Part shown: positions 1-10,305 of the stretch, piece by piece
Layout: each line of letters opens with the position of its first letter
Position numbering within the stretch: the first letter of the stretch is position 1
NCBI RefSeq assembly: GCF_907164915.1
Contig: NC_061862.1
Location: forward strand, 90,754,846-90,818,845
DNA: 64,000 nucleotides
DNA from: Impatiens glandulifera
Taxonomy: Eukaryota > Streptophyta > Magnoliopsida > Ericales > Balsaminaceae
Direction of reading: 5' to 3'
Program-made: the position numbers and the translations under genes
The notes under the pieces: generated by a model
The model's database searches: none
Seen by the model: the letters and a program-made list of their open reading frames with translations, nothing else
Told to the model about the DNA's origin: nothing

Positions 1-283
1 TTGTTGGGCTGATTCGCAGACCCAACGCCTTGGCTACTCCTTCTCGCATTAAGTTGTGCGTAGCCCCTGTGTCTACTAGTGCCTTGATGCGCTTTCCCCT
101 GATCCAAGCTTCCACAAACAAAGAGCCCCTCCTTGTTCCCTTGTCCGGCTTCGCAACACTAGTCTTCATGGCATTGAGTAGTCTTAAGGATCCTATTGAG
201 TCTCTTCTTCCTCATCAGAGGACTCAGTTCCTTTAACTGCTGCAACATTTTCCCCCTTAAACGGGCACATAAACTTTATGTGA
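1..283 (-). pseudogene. Ty3-gypsy gag C-terminus and aspartic protease, broken
   Basis: Read on the minus strand, this continues the gag gene at 284-1408 after a one-base frame change. A CCHC zinc knuckle (CYICGAHNHIKFMC, CX2CX4HX4C) lies at about 255-300. It is followed by an acidic stretch, an in-frame TAG near 210 and another frame change. The frame then opens into a retroviral-type protease with the active-site motif LVDTGATHNLM at about 40-75. The knuckle would bind the element RNA and the protease would process the polyprotein. Reverse transcriptase and integrase should lie beyond the left edge. Two frame changes and a stop mark it as dead. The family assignment is secure; the exact lesions should be checked by alignment. 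Confidence 0.8.
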
Positions 284-1408
284 TTATGAGCACCACAAAT
301 ATAACAGGTTATTGGCTTCTCCGACTCTCAGCTTCCCTCCCTGAGTTTTTATGTGCATGCCCCTTCTTAGGTGGACGGTCTCCCCCACCTTTCTCCTGGT
401 CTTGTGGGCGGTCTCCCCACCTTTTTCCTCATCATCCCTGATGAACTTCAGCCTATCCATAGACACTTTGAGCTCTATCAGTCTTTCTGCAACCGCTATT
501 GCCTCGGAAACGTCCCGCACTTTGGCCCTTTGCAGCTCCAACTGTGCCCAAGTCTTGAGGCCGTTAACAAACGTGAACAATGCCTCCTGTTCCGTTAGAC
601 TGGGTAACTCGAGCATCAACTCCTGGAATTCCTTCACATACTCCTTGATGGTCCCTTTGTGCACAAGTTGACTCAACCTTTTCCTTGCCTCGTACTCAGC
701 ATTCTCTGGGAAGAATTGGCGTTTGAACTCGGTCTTGAAGTCTTCCCACGTTTCCATCCTCAAGGTCCCTCGTTTAATATCTCCTTCTCGCCTCCTCAAC
801 CACAGCAAAGCCATCTCTTGTAGGAAGAAAGGTGCCGTCTCCAACTTGTCACGATCATCAAGTATGCTTGATGCCCGAAAGTACCTCTCTATGTTCCAAA
901 GAAAGTCCTCCACTTCCCTTGCACTCCTCGAGCCTTTGAATGGAGTTGGCTTAGGAACATCCATCCGTTGAGGTGCCGCACCTCTATGTTCCCCCCCATT
1001 CCTCACAATCCGTCTTTCCATCGATTCTAGCCTCTCCAAGATCTCCCTCTTGAGAGTCTCAACCATTGCATGGACTTCTCCCAGGATTGGATCAAGCACC
1101 TTCTGGAAGATGTCATTAACCTCCCATCGAACCAATCCTAGCACTTCGTCACGAATGCTACGATTCGAACCGTTAATGATCCCCATTAACTCATTCTCCA
1201 ACTTTTCAGCACCCTCGTCCAACATCGTCACCTTCTCGGCCACCGCACTAAACACTTCGAGAGCTTCTTGGTGATCGTTCATGCCTTCTTCAAGCCGGGT
1301 CACCCGCGCTTCCATGGCAGCACCTCTCTCGACGGATTTATCCCTCTTGGATCCCTTGTCCTTATGTTGGCCGGTCGGAACCTTAGTGAAGTTAGTTCGT
1401 GAATCCAT
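284..1408 (-). pseudogene. Ty3-gypsy gag (capsid) reading frame
   Basis: A 374-residue open frame from an ATG at 1408. A longer frame up to 1453 starts with GTG and overlaps the primer binding site, so the internal ATG is preferred. The N-terminal third is charged and probably coiled coil. The middle holds a retrotransposon gag (capsid) domain with the expected pattern (FxGxxxxxEVEDFLWNIERYF, then WEDFKTEFKRQFFP and the EYVKEFQEL block). The protein would assemble the virus-like particle. The frame ends in a stop just where the CCHC knuckle should begin; the knuckle is present in another frame at 1-283, so a small indel has cut gag short. Confidence 0.85.
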
Positions 1409-1440
1409 TTCTTGCAGCTTGAATGCGGAAATACAAGCTT

Positions 1441-1452
1441 GCTCTGATACCA
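1441..1452 (-). other. Primer binding site of the gypsy element
   Basis: On the minus strand this reads TGGTATCAGAGC, complementary to the 3' end of plant initiator tRNA-Met, the usual primer for minus-strand DNA synthesis. It lies two bases inside the LTR edge at 1455, the standard spacing. Confidence 0.92.
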
Positions 1453-1454
1453 CT

Positions 1455-1995
1455 TGTCACGGGCTAAAATTCGACCCGTGCGGCACTAAGCTAAATCGAC
1501 CCTGATTCTAGCTTAGAAAGCCTTTCTAAACACAATGCAAAAGAACTCAAACGCAAGAAAGGACTTAGAGAGAGAAAACACTTGAGAATAAGATTATATT
1601 GAAAGAATGCTTGATAATTACAATGGAATACCTTCAGGGTATTTATAGGACTTACACGTATTAAATTAGGAATTACGTCTAATTACAATTTAATTACACT
1701 AATTTAGGATATTCCTTCCATAGCAAGAATATCCCTACCTAATTTGAAATATCCTTTGTAATCTCTTCCTTAATTAGAATATATATATTATAATCCTTTC
1801 CTTGATTAGAATATATCTTCCAATCCCTTCCTTAATTAGATTATCTTTCAATCTCTTCTTTGATTAGAAGATTCGCTGGGCCACGTAGGTAACTGGGCAT
1901 CTCCTTGGCTAAGAAGATTAGCGCACTATCAGGCCAAGACTTAATGAGCCTCGACATCCCCCGGGATTGGGTCGTGACTCTAATGGGCCGTGACA
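1455..1995 (-). repeat. 5' LTR of the gypsy element
   Basis: A 541-bp LTR bounded by TG and CA with an extended inverted terminal match (TGTCACGG at 1455, CCGTGACA ending at 1995). On the minus strand a TATA-like TATAAATA lies near 1645. The partner LTR is outside the window, so the target-site duplication cannot be tested. Confidence 0.85.
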
Positions 1996-2935
1996 TGTTG
2001 CTCGATAAATTCTCAATATTTGTTGTCATTGAATACCTATTATCAATATTTAATAATTATCATTAATAAAACTAACATTAAATGAAGTATCATATACTTC
2101 TCAAATTATACTAAATAAAATCATTTCACCTTATTTAAAAAACATTAAATTGAAGAAACATAAAAATTTAAATAAACTCACATTTCTCAAACTATACTAA
2201 ATAAAACATTTCAGCTTATTTAAAAAACAATAAATTACTAATTTTTTTAAAAGAAAATAACATATACCATTTTTTATTTGAAGAACAATAAAAGTGTAAA
2301 TAAACTAATGAAGTATCATACTTTTCAAACTATACTAAATAAAATAATTTTATCTTCTTTTAAAAATATAGATTATTAACATACTCTTTTCTCAAACTAT
2401 TAAAATAAACTAATAAGTATTATATTATACATGAATATAATAGCAAAAGAAAATTATCAGACACAAATATTACAAATTAAATAATAGCGATCTAAACTAA
2501 TTGTTTATAATGAAAATAAAATAACTAAACTCACCTGGAATCGAAAATATCGTCGTTAAGTCGAGAGAAGATGTAACAAAGATTGTGAAAGACAAAGACA
2601 AATATAGAAAACACCCTACAAAAAAGACGTGATGCCATTTTGTTTATATGATTAGTAAAAAACAGTAAAATAATATTAGCAAAGAGTTCAACTTACCTTC
2701 AAACTGAAAACACCTTCAAGATTCAAGAGAGAATCATGGATCATGTTGTAGAATAAAGAAGATGTAACTAAAATTAAAATAAATTTTAGAGAGAGAAATG
2801 GTAATGACGATTGAGTAAGAAGAGAGGAAGAAGAGAGGAAGATGAAGAGATTAAAAGTAAAAGATAATTAGAGACATTGTGTATTAAAGATAAAAAGGTT
2901 TTTCATTGAAAAAGAAAAAGTAATGATGACATTAA
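1996..2935. repeat. AT-rich spacer with degenerate tandem repeat
   Basis: No gene is visible. Between about 2070 and 2420 a phrase resembling TCAAACTATACTAAATAAAA recurs four times at uneven spacing (near 2101, 2187, 2334 and 2391) and is followed twice by a TTATTTAAAAAACA block. This is a decayed tandem repeat or old LTR material. Confidence 0.5.
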
Positions 2936-2984
2936 TTAATGATTTCATTAATTAATATATTTTTATTAAATAAATATAATTATA

Positions 2985-3176
2985 TTTTATCGGTTCAGGT
3001 TCGGTTCGGGGATCGGTTCGGTGCATGTAAATACCATCCCCGCCCCGAACCTCGGTCAACATATTTCGGTTTTCCCACCCGATCCCGCCCCGATCCCCAG
3101 TCAAAGCGGGAAAAACCATACCAATCGGTTCGGTTCGGCTCGTTCAGCGGGCGGTTTCAATTGCCACCCCTACACA
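2985..3176. mobile_element. Terminal region of a decayed hAT-like element
   Basis: Dense CGGTTCGG and CCCCGCCCCGA words end in GCCACCCCTA at about 3165-3174. The reverse complement, TAGGGGTGGCAATTGAAAC, is the common 5' end of plant hAT elements. The other end was not found, so the limits are approximate. Short open frames here are by-products of the repeat words. Confidence 0.45.
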
Positions 3177-4002
3177 GGACTGCAAACCTTTTCTTCTTCG
3201 TTGTTGACTGTCCTTTGTAATTTTGCGGCAGTCGGCGTCAACAGAGTCCCGATTCTCCACAGAAACTACGTTAGGGTTAATGCAGAGAATATTCTTCCTT
3301 GCGAGAGGAAAGACCTAGGGCTAGGATACGAGTAGAGGGCCGATATGTTGGAGCTTATAGCGATGAAGTAGACGAAGCTCGGCTAGGGTTATCTCCATTT
3401 CATGGATGTCCATCTTCATCTTTACAGAAATAATATAAGGGTTTCTAAGAGGGAATTGAGAGATAGCGAGAAAGGGGAGCGGGTTTCTAAGAGAATAATT
3501 AAGTTTTAATTAAAAAGTTTCGACCCTAACAATCGCCACTACTGACAATCGCTAAAAATTGGCGCCTTTTTTTTGGTTTATGGGTATACCACGATTGGTC
3601 TTTAGGCCAATCACTATTATCTAATATATTTAATGACGCTAATTTAAATGTTAAAGGTGTATTACACGTTCTTTCCATAATCATTCACAAATCAGGTATT
3701 TCTCTTCCTTATTTATTTATCTTAATTATTTTCTCTCTCCTAATATATATACATATTTATAGATAAATTTCTTTCCTAATATATATATATATATATATTT
3801 TAGTATTTTTTCTCTCCTTACCATATATATTTATATTTTTTCACACTAATAATATAAAATATTGTTTTATCATATCTTTATATTAAATATATAATATTCG
3901 TACATATTATTTTTATATTTAATAATAAGAATATATATAATAATGTATTAATAGGAGGTTTATAGCAAACTCATCATAGATATAGATATAGATATATATA
4001 TA
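3177..4002. other. Unassigned spacer
   Basis: About 3180-3480 has near-average base composition and looks like a decayed gene or element fragment that I do not recognise. At 3571-3602 a small inverted repeat (CGATTGGTCTTTAGGCCAATC) matches the hairpins at 8862-8945. The rest is AT-rich with TA runs. Confidence 0.35.
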
Positions 4003-4193
4003 ATGAGGAGTGATAGAGTGAAGGAATTTAGTGAGGGAATTTGGTGAGGGAATGACTGACATCACCTTCATTGGTTGTAAATGTAAAAGTGAGAGGAAAA
4101 AGAGAAAAGAGAGAAATTAGTTGATTTTTTCAGCGAATAAGATTATGCCACATAATTCCCTTCACCAAATTCCCTCACCTAATCATTTCTCAT
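4003..4193. mobile_element. Small MITE-like element
   Basis: About 190 bp with imperfect inverted ends. The left arm contains GAGGGAATTTGGTGAGGGAA and the right arm contains its complement (TTCCCTTCACCAAATTCCCTC). Both outer edges are an ATGAG/CTCAT pair set in TA-rich flanks, so a TA target duplication is plausible but not provable. It has no coding capacity. Confidence 0.5.
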
Positions 4194-4198
4194 ATATA

Positions 4199-4440
4199 AT
4201 ATTACTTTCTCTCTTACTCTATTTTTCTTAATTAAATTATATTAATATTAATTCAAAATTTCATTAAATATTAATTATAAACCTCCAACAAAAACGTATA
4301 ATAAAATATTAATTATAAAACTCATAATTCTCATTAATTTAATATTAAATATTAATTATAAAACCTATGCAATTAAACTAGACTTTTCACTTTCTTCTCC
4401 ACCTAAATATTTTTTCTACTTGTAAATAATCTTATATCAA
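4199..4440. repeat. Triplicated AT-rich segment, copy A
   Basis: This segment runs from TTACTTTCTCTC through several ATTAAATATTAATTATAAA blocks to TTTCACTTTCTTCTCCACC. The same order of blocks recurs at 5728-5970 and 6040-6310. Similarity with the third copy continues downstream (AACAAGTCCAACCTGCAACA here, AACAAAGTCCAATTGCAACA there). Confidence 0.6.
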
Positions 4441-4639
4441 ACAAGTCCAACCTGCAACAACCACATCAACAAACACTCACTCTTCCTCCTCTCTCTTACT
4501 CTTCTTTTCTTAAAATTTGTTAAAGCAGACGGGGGAGATATTACAATCCGAGAATATTCACTCGGAGTCCCCATGGATTGTTGAGCACGGATTGGATCCT
4601 CCGATTCTGGCCAATTACATTGGAAAACTGCGTAAAGTT

Positions 4640-4975
4640 TAGTTAGCAACGATAAAGGTTGCACATTTGAAATGGGAGAAGGTTTGGCGATGACGATGGC
4701 GTCTACTGCGATTCTAAGGCGATTGTAGATTGGTTAAAGGAGTTGTGAAGGGTAGACAAATGGTTATCTGATGCAGATTCAGTCTTTGCCGGTCTAAAAT
4801 ATTGCATTGGTGGGTGGATGCATTTTGAGTTGTATATGACGATTTTGAATGGAGCCGACCGGTGATGGTGGAGATGGTTTCCATTGACACGGCTAGAGTT
4901 TTCTTTCTATGTGTTCTAGAGATGACCAAGGCGGGATTGTTTTTTAATAAACATAAGATTGAAGTCAATCTTCTC
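4640..4975. other. Gene-like fragment, not recognised
   Basis: This stretch is clearly richer in G and C than its surroundings. On the plus strand a short frame near 4690-4750 reads DGVYCDSKAIVDWLKEL before a stop; on the minus strand a frame of 84 codons crosses 4714-4968. Neither matches a family I know. It may be a captured or decayed exon, and no function is claimed. Confidence 0.25.
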
Positions 4976-5071
4976 TGAATGGTTTGAAGATATTGGTAAT
5001 ATTTAACTATTTAATTCTCCAACTTATACTTGATTTTGTGTTATCCTAATAGAATTTTGTATAAGAATTTT

Positions 5072-5096
5072 TATATATATATATAGATATATATAT

Positions 5097-5131
<35 letters not shown>

Positions 5132-5154
5132 TATATATATATATATATATATAT
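5072..5154. repeat. TA microsatellite
   Basis: An almost uninterrupted run of TA dinucleotides with a few TAGATA interruptions. AT-rich DNA without genes continues to about 5727. Confidence 0.9.
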
Positions 5155-5727
5155 AACTCATCTAATTAATTATTGTACTTTTTTTATTTTTTTAAATTCA
5201 AATATTTTTTTTTATTATCTACTTTTAATGTCTTACACTCACTCACACGTCATCATCATTATAATGTATCATATCATATAAAATTACAAATTTCTTTACT
5301 AAATAATAATTATATATAATAATAATATATATATCTTCTCTCATCTAATATAATTAATAATTTTTTATTTTTTTCCTTTCAATACTCTATATTAATTATT
5401 TTCTCTCACAATATATATATATATTTTTCTCTCTTAATTTCTCTTTTACAAATATTTATAATAATAGTAGTTCCTAAAATTTCTCTTATAATAATTACTA
5501 ATTTATTTTCCTTTTATAATTATTAAAATTTTTTTCTAATTAATATTTTTATTATTTTATCTCTCATATATATGTTATCTTTTCTTTTATTAATTTTAAA
5601 TAAAGTTATTAATAATAAATATTTATTTATTTTTATATAAATATTTATAATATACAAAATAGGACCATCTAATATATATATAAAATCCATATAATATATA
5701 TATATAAAAAAATTCACATAAAAATAT

Positions 5728-5970
5728 AATTTACAGTTACTTTCTCTCCTAATCTATTCTTCTTAATTAAATTATATTAATATTAATTCAAATTTCTCAT
5801 TAAATAAATTTACATTAAATATTAATTATAAACCTAAATAAAAAACGTATAATAAAATTAATATAAAACCTCCAAACAACATAATTCTTATTAATTAGAC
5901 ATTAAATATTAATTATAAAATTTTACAATTAAAACAAACTTTCATTTTCTTCTCTACCATATAATATATA
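5728..5970. repeat. Triplicated AT-rich segment, copy B
   Basis: Second copy of the segment at 4199-4440, with the same block order starting at GTTACTTTCTCTCC. It differs by scattered substitutions and small indels. Confidence 0.6.
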
Positions 5971-6039
5971 TTTATATATATATATAATAACTTTTAATAT
6001 GATTTATTAAACTAACAATAAAAATTCACATAAAGTATA

Positions 6040-6310
6040 ATTTAAAGTTACTTTCTCTCCTATCTATTTTTTTTAATTAAATTATATTAATCTTAAATCA
6101 AATTTCTAATTAAATAAATTTACATTAAATATTAATTATAAAACCTTTAACAAAATCGTATAATAAAATATTAATTATAAAACCTACAAACAATATGAAT
6201 TCTCATTAATTTAGCATAAATATTAATTATAAAACCTCTGTAATTAAACCAGAATTTCATTTTATTCTCCACCCAAATAAATAATCATAAATAATCTAGA
6301 CCAACAAAGT
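6040..6310. repeat. Triplicated AT-rich segment, copy C
   Basis: Third copy of the segment, 70 bp after copy B. Copies B and C share the internal phrase ATTAAATAAATTTACATTAA, which copy A lacks, so B and C are the closer pair. Confidence 0.6.
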
Positions 6311-6804
6311 CCAATTGCAACAATCTACCTTTTTTCTAAATAAAATAGTTGGTGGCTCATATGACTGGATTGAGATTGACCTTATATCTATAAAAACTTC
6401 GAGGATATAAATAGTAAACGACCCACCAAAGATTATGAGAATTATTCGGATAAAAAAATATCGAGAAGAAAAAAAAGGAGATCACACAAAATGCTCTCAT
6501 TAATTTCTAAATGTATTCAGATCCAAAAACTTATATAGATACGGAACATAAATAAATATTTGAATATGTAAATTAGTAAGTCAATTTCTAAACGCATCCA
6601 AATAAAAAAAAAAATAGAAAGTGTTTCCAATGGGCGTTGAAGAGATATATGGAATGTACCTGATGTTAAATCAGTGAGAAATCATCGCCGCCAGTAAGAG
6701 ATTTTTACATAAGAGAATAGAAAGAAGATTGGGAAAATGAAAGATATGGCTGAAAATGGGGAGGGAGAGAGGGAGGTCTGAAGGGAAATAGGTTATGTAG
6801 AACA

Positions 6805-6992
6805 TGGGTATGGTCTGTTCGATTGAAATTTGAATTTTTACCTAATTTGACTAGAATTTAAAAGGTAATATTGTTTATAATTTCATTAGAATTTAAATTC
6901 TAAATCCAATTCTTATATTTAAGTTTATAAACAAACATTGAATTGGAATTGACTCCTTCTATTCCAATTCCCTCTCACTAAACACACCCTTA
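6805..6992. mobile_element. Possible MITE
   Basis: About 190 bp. The right end read on the minus strand (AAGGGTGTGTTTAGTGAGAG) resembles a common plant MITE terminus, and the left end (GGGTATGGTCTGTTCG) is a weak inverted match. The interior has inverted AATTTGAATT/AATTGGAATT words. No target duplication could be confirmed. Flanking DNA (6311-6804, 6993-7394) shows no gene. Confidence 0.35.
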
Positions 6993-7509
6993 TCTTTTTT
7001 CATATTATGGTCGAAACTTATTTGTTTTTCGATCACATTAATATGGTTATGACTTGTTTTATATTTTGTAGTCAAATCGAAAATATCACATTCATAATTG
7101 AAATTCTGAAAAGGTGCTCGAAATAATAAGAATGTCGTGCTTATTACTTAACTTAAACTTGTTAAATAAATGAAACATAACTTTTAAATTCAGATAAACA
7201 AAGTATTTAGTATAAAAGTTGTTTCATTATAAATAATTGAATTGAAGTAATTGTTATATAAGTTGGTTTAATAAAACTTAAAATTTATATCCAAAAGATA
7301 TTGTATTTTTATAATACAATTTAATTAATTTAAATGGATTACTATTCGTATTTGATTAATTGAATTTTTCAACTTCTTTATAAAAAATAAATAAATTGTC
7401 CACATAAGATTACAACTTAGAATCCTTGTTAATCGGTAATATAGTCCATCTTAGTTTATTATAAAGTGTGTGTGAGAGGGAGAATGTAATTGTTGTTATT
7501 GAGTTATTT

Positions 7510-7520
7510 GTCCCACATCG
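7510..7520 (+). promoter_or_regulatory. Plant snRNA upstream sequence element
   Basis: GTCCCACATCG is an exact match to the plant snRNA upstream element RTCCCACATCG. It starts 77 bp upstream of the U1 5' end. Confidence 0.93.
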
Positions 7521-7554
7521 AAAGAAAGAGAGAAGGAAGAGAGGAGATCATATG

Positions 7555-7561
7555 TATATAA
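7555..7561 (+). promoter_or_regulatory. TATA box of the U1 gene
   Basis: TATATAA about 30 bp before the U1 start. The gap between the upstream element and this box is 34 bp. That is the long spacing of RNA polymerase II snRNA genes in plants, not the roughly 10-bp shorter spacing of the polymerase III (U6) type. Confidence 0.85.
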
Positions 7562-7586
7562 TGAAGAGTGTGGGCAACCTTATAAC

Positions 7587-7746
7587 ATACTTACCTGGAC
7601 GGGGTCTATGGGTGATCAAGGAGGCCCATTATCTAGATTTGTGACCTACATTGCACTCTGTAGGGTGCATGTCTAAGGTCAGCTCAAGTGGTTGAGCCTG
7701 CGTCATAATTTGTGGCAGAGGGAGCCTGCGTTCGCGCGGCTCCTAC
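7587..7746 (+). ncRNA. U1: U1 spliceosomal snRNA
   Basis: About 160 nt starting ATACTTACCTGG, whose ACTTACCTG (7589-7597) pairs with 5' splice sites in pre-mRNA. Stem-loop I carries the U1-70K loop GATCAAGGAGG (7614-7624), which I recall as GATCAAGAAGG in other plants. Stem-loop II carries the U1A loop ATTGCAC (7650-7656) on a CCTACA/TGTAGG stem. Stem III is GCTCAA/TTGAGC. The Sm site AATTTGTGG is at 7707-7715, and stem IV is GGAGCC/GGCTCC. Stems II-IV all pair fully. With a complete promoter and 3' box the gene could be active. It could also be a divergent member of a multigene family; the loop I change is the one feature that argues for reduced function. Confidence 0.94.
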
Positions 7747-7755
7747 TAACTCTTC

Positions 7756-7762
7756 AGTTAAA
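7756..7762 (+). terminator. snRNA 3' box
   Basis: AGTTAAA, preceded by CA overlap, lies ten bases after the U1 3' end and fits the plant snRNA 3'-end signal (CA-N-AGTNNAA type). Confidence 0.7.
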
Positions 7763-8288
7763 TATTTCCTCTTACTATATGTCTCATTTGATAAATGGGT
7801 TGTATTTTTGATTAAGCAATTGTATATATATAATTATTAATAAAAAGAATTAACTTTATTGATTATATTTTTTATAATGATATGAATTGTTATGTTCTTT
7901 TTAAGTCATATATTACCAAATGAGTAGCCAATACTTATAAATCTTAAATACCAAAACCCACTTAATATTATATATGATGGTTTTATAGATTAAATTTAGG
8001 TTTGTGTTTCAACAAATTTAAGTGATTAGATGATTATCTGAAAACTAAATATTCAATACAAATAAATGATCAATTTTAAAATCCAATTTACTTATATTAG
8101 GAACGCAATCTTTATCCAATAAGTTGAACGGCGAAGTCTCCTCTAAAGATATAGATGTCTCCGACGCAACAAACAACTTTCTTTATTGTTTTTTGGGCAG
8201 GTTCAGTGAGGATTACATTCAAATTTGAATTTTGTTTTTGTTTTTTCATGTTTAGAATGTAGTTTATTTATCATGATGAAATAATTAA
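7763..8288. other. Spacer after U1
   Basis: AT-rich. A less AT-rich patch near 8100-8215 is unassigned. No gene is supported. Confidence 0.4.
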
Positions 8289-8430
8289 ACTGTCCACATT
8301 ATATTACAGCTTAGCATCCTTGTTATTAGGTGGTAATATAATCAACTCACAGTGTGTATGAGATGTAGAATTGGTAGGTTGTTGTTTGTCCCACATCAAA
8401 AGAAGGCTAGATGAAAGAGAGGAATTTAAA
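8289..8430 (+). repeat. Second copy of the U1 promoter region, without the RNA
   Basis: This matches 7396-7545 over its length: TGTCCACAT, TTAGxATCCTTGTTA and GGTAATATA blocks in the same order. It ends at the upstream element GTCCCACATCA (8388-8398, last base changed from G) and a purine-rich tract. There is no TATA box at the right distance and no U1 sequence follows. Confidence 0.75.
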
Positions 8431-8861
8431 TGTTTAATATTAAATATTAAGTATTCAATTTGATAAATATCTAAAACATAAATACTCAATAAATTATATA
8501 AAATATTAATTCAATAAAATGTTAAACAAATATAAAAATCATTTATTATATTCTTATAATATAATTTAATTAATTTTTAAGTGTTAAAATTATGTATGCT
8601 CATATTATATTGCCGAGAGTTTTAATCTAAAGAATTAAGTAATTTTAAATAAAACAGATTTATTTTAATGATTTGTTAAGTAAATACTTGATAACTTATT
8701 GATCAATACGAACAATCTCAAACCCAAATTGTTTATTTCATTATTGCACTATGAAAAACACAACTATAAACTTGAGCAATGGCCAACTTGAATAACTTAG
8801 AACACTTCCTAAAATCATACTTTATTACAAACTAAGTTACTACTAGGTTTGATCACTAACT

Positions 8862-8945
8862 AGAATAATAACGATTGGTTTCTAAACTAATCGTTATTAT
8901 TCAAATAATAGTGATTGGTCTTTAGACCAATCGTTGGATTTGTTC
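8862..8945. repeat. Two adjacent perfect or near-perfect hairpins
   Basis: The first hairpin pairs AATAATAACGATTGGTTT with its complement, with one mismatch. The second pairs GATTGGTCT with AGACCAATC across two bases. The second is also present, reversed, near 3571-3602, so this is a dispersed repeat family rather than a unique structure. Confidence 0.55.
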
Positions 8946-8967
8946 GGGATTACCCTCTTTTTTACTA

Positions 8968-8968
<1 letters not shown>

Positions 8969-9060
<92 letters not shown>
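8969..9060. repeat. TA microsatellite
   Basis: A run of TA dinucleotides with one internal slip at 9006-9008. Confidence 0.92.
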
Positions 9061-9063
<3 letters not shown>

Positions 9064-9119
9064 AGTAATGATATATATATTCTCACAACAATAATTATTA
9101 GGATGACTCTGATACTAAT

Positions 9120-9544
9120 TGTTAGAATTATCTTAATTAGATCATAATTTAATGTGTGAGAAATTAAAATACGAATGGAGGAAGCCTATCTTAATTTGAT
9201 GAATCATGAATCTTCATGTATTGATTGATTCTTTAATCTCTTGAACTTTCCTTATATGGAATGGTTGTTTCATTTAATGAATACGTTAATAGGTTTCTCT
9301 CTCTATTTATGGGGATGCAAAGGAGAATAAAGGAGAATTGATCGTAGTTCAAATGGGGACCATTACCGTTACATATAACTAACATTAAGTTAGTTATTAT
9401 AGTTAGGTTATTTCTAATTCAGCCCTTCAAAAAATTAGAAATGCCACTTAGATATCCTCACTTTATATTAATGACAAATACACCCATAAGTCATAAACTT
9501 ATTCACATTAGATCACATTATTTTGGCTTATATTAAATATGACA
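9120..9544 (-). repeat. LTR remnant with adjoining primer site
   Basis: This is bounded by TGTTAGAATT at the left and ATATGACA at the right, so on the minus strand it starts TGTCATATTTAATATAAGCC and ends in CTAACA. A minus-strand TATA-like CATAAATAGAGAG lies near 9280. Just outside, 9105-9117 reads on the minus strand TAGTATCAGAGTC, a decayed initiator-Met primer site. The internal region and the second LTR are missing. Confidence 0.6.
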
Positions 9545-9560
9545 TTTGCAAAATTATTTA

Positions 9561-10305
9561 TCTATATATATATATATAATGATGCTTAATTTTTAAAGTG
9601 TCCGGATTGCCGGGTCGAGAGCTGTGGTTAATTTGGATATATGTGAGAATAAATGGATATTTGGGTCGGATTGTGGGTTGACCCGCCCATAAACTTAAAA
9701 TGGTTAAAAATAAAATTAAAAATGTTATAGGTATGGTTCGAACTTGCAACCTAACAAAACAAGTATAAGCTTTTAACCAACTAGGCTAATAACACTTTAT
9801 ATTTTAAATTAAACCCAAAATATATATAATGATGTATAATTTTTAAAGTGTCCGGATTACCGGGTCGAGAGCTGTGATTAATTTGGATATATGTGAGAGT
9901 AATTGGATATTTGGGTCGGATTGTGGGTTGACCCGCCCATAAACTTAAAATGGTTAAAAATAAAATTAAAAATGTTATAGGTATGGTTCGAACTTGCAAC
10001 CTAACAAAACAAGTACAACCTTTTAACCAACGAGGCTACTAACACTTTACATTTTAAATTCAACCCAAAATTTGATAAACGCGTGACATTTTAACAATAT
10101 AAGTTCAAATTTTTAAACTTAAAACGGTTAAAAATAAAATTAAAATCTTATAGGTATAGTTCGAACTTGCAACCTAACAAAACAAGTACAACCTTTTAAC
10201 CAACTAGACTAATAACACTTTATATTTTAAATCAACCCAAAATTTGATAAACGCGAGACATTTTTTCAATATAAGTTTAACTTTTTAACTAACTAATCTA
10301 TATAT
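9561..10305. repeat. Helitron tandem units 1-3 with tRNA-like modules
   Basis: Unit 1 begins at 9561, unit 2 near 9819, and a 5'-shortened unit 3 near 10064. Each carries a motif which on the minus strand reads TAGCCTAGTTGGTTAAAAG, a polymerase III A-box-like sequence (9770-9788 in unit 1). About 23 bases on follows GCAAGTTCGAACC, B-box-like (9735-9747). The modules are at about 9735-9788, 9982-10036 and 10156-10213. They look like a tRNA-derived SINE head carried in the Helitron. Confidence 0.6.

Noticed and set aside
2939..3335. Two overlapping frames of 93 and 104 codons
   Set aside because: They lie on the GGTTCGG-type repeat words of a decayed transposon end and have no family resemblance.
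9731..9794. A tRNA gene on the minus strand
   Set aside because: The A- and B-box-like motifs are present, but no acceptor stem closes and the anticodon arm is not convincing; it is repeated in every Helitron unit. It is kept as a tRNA-like module only.
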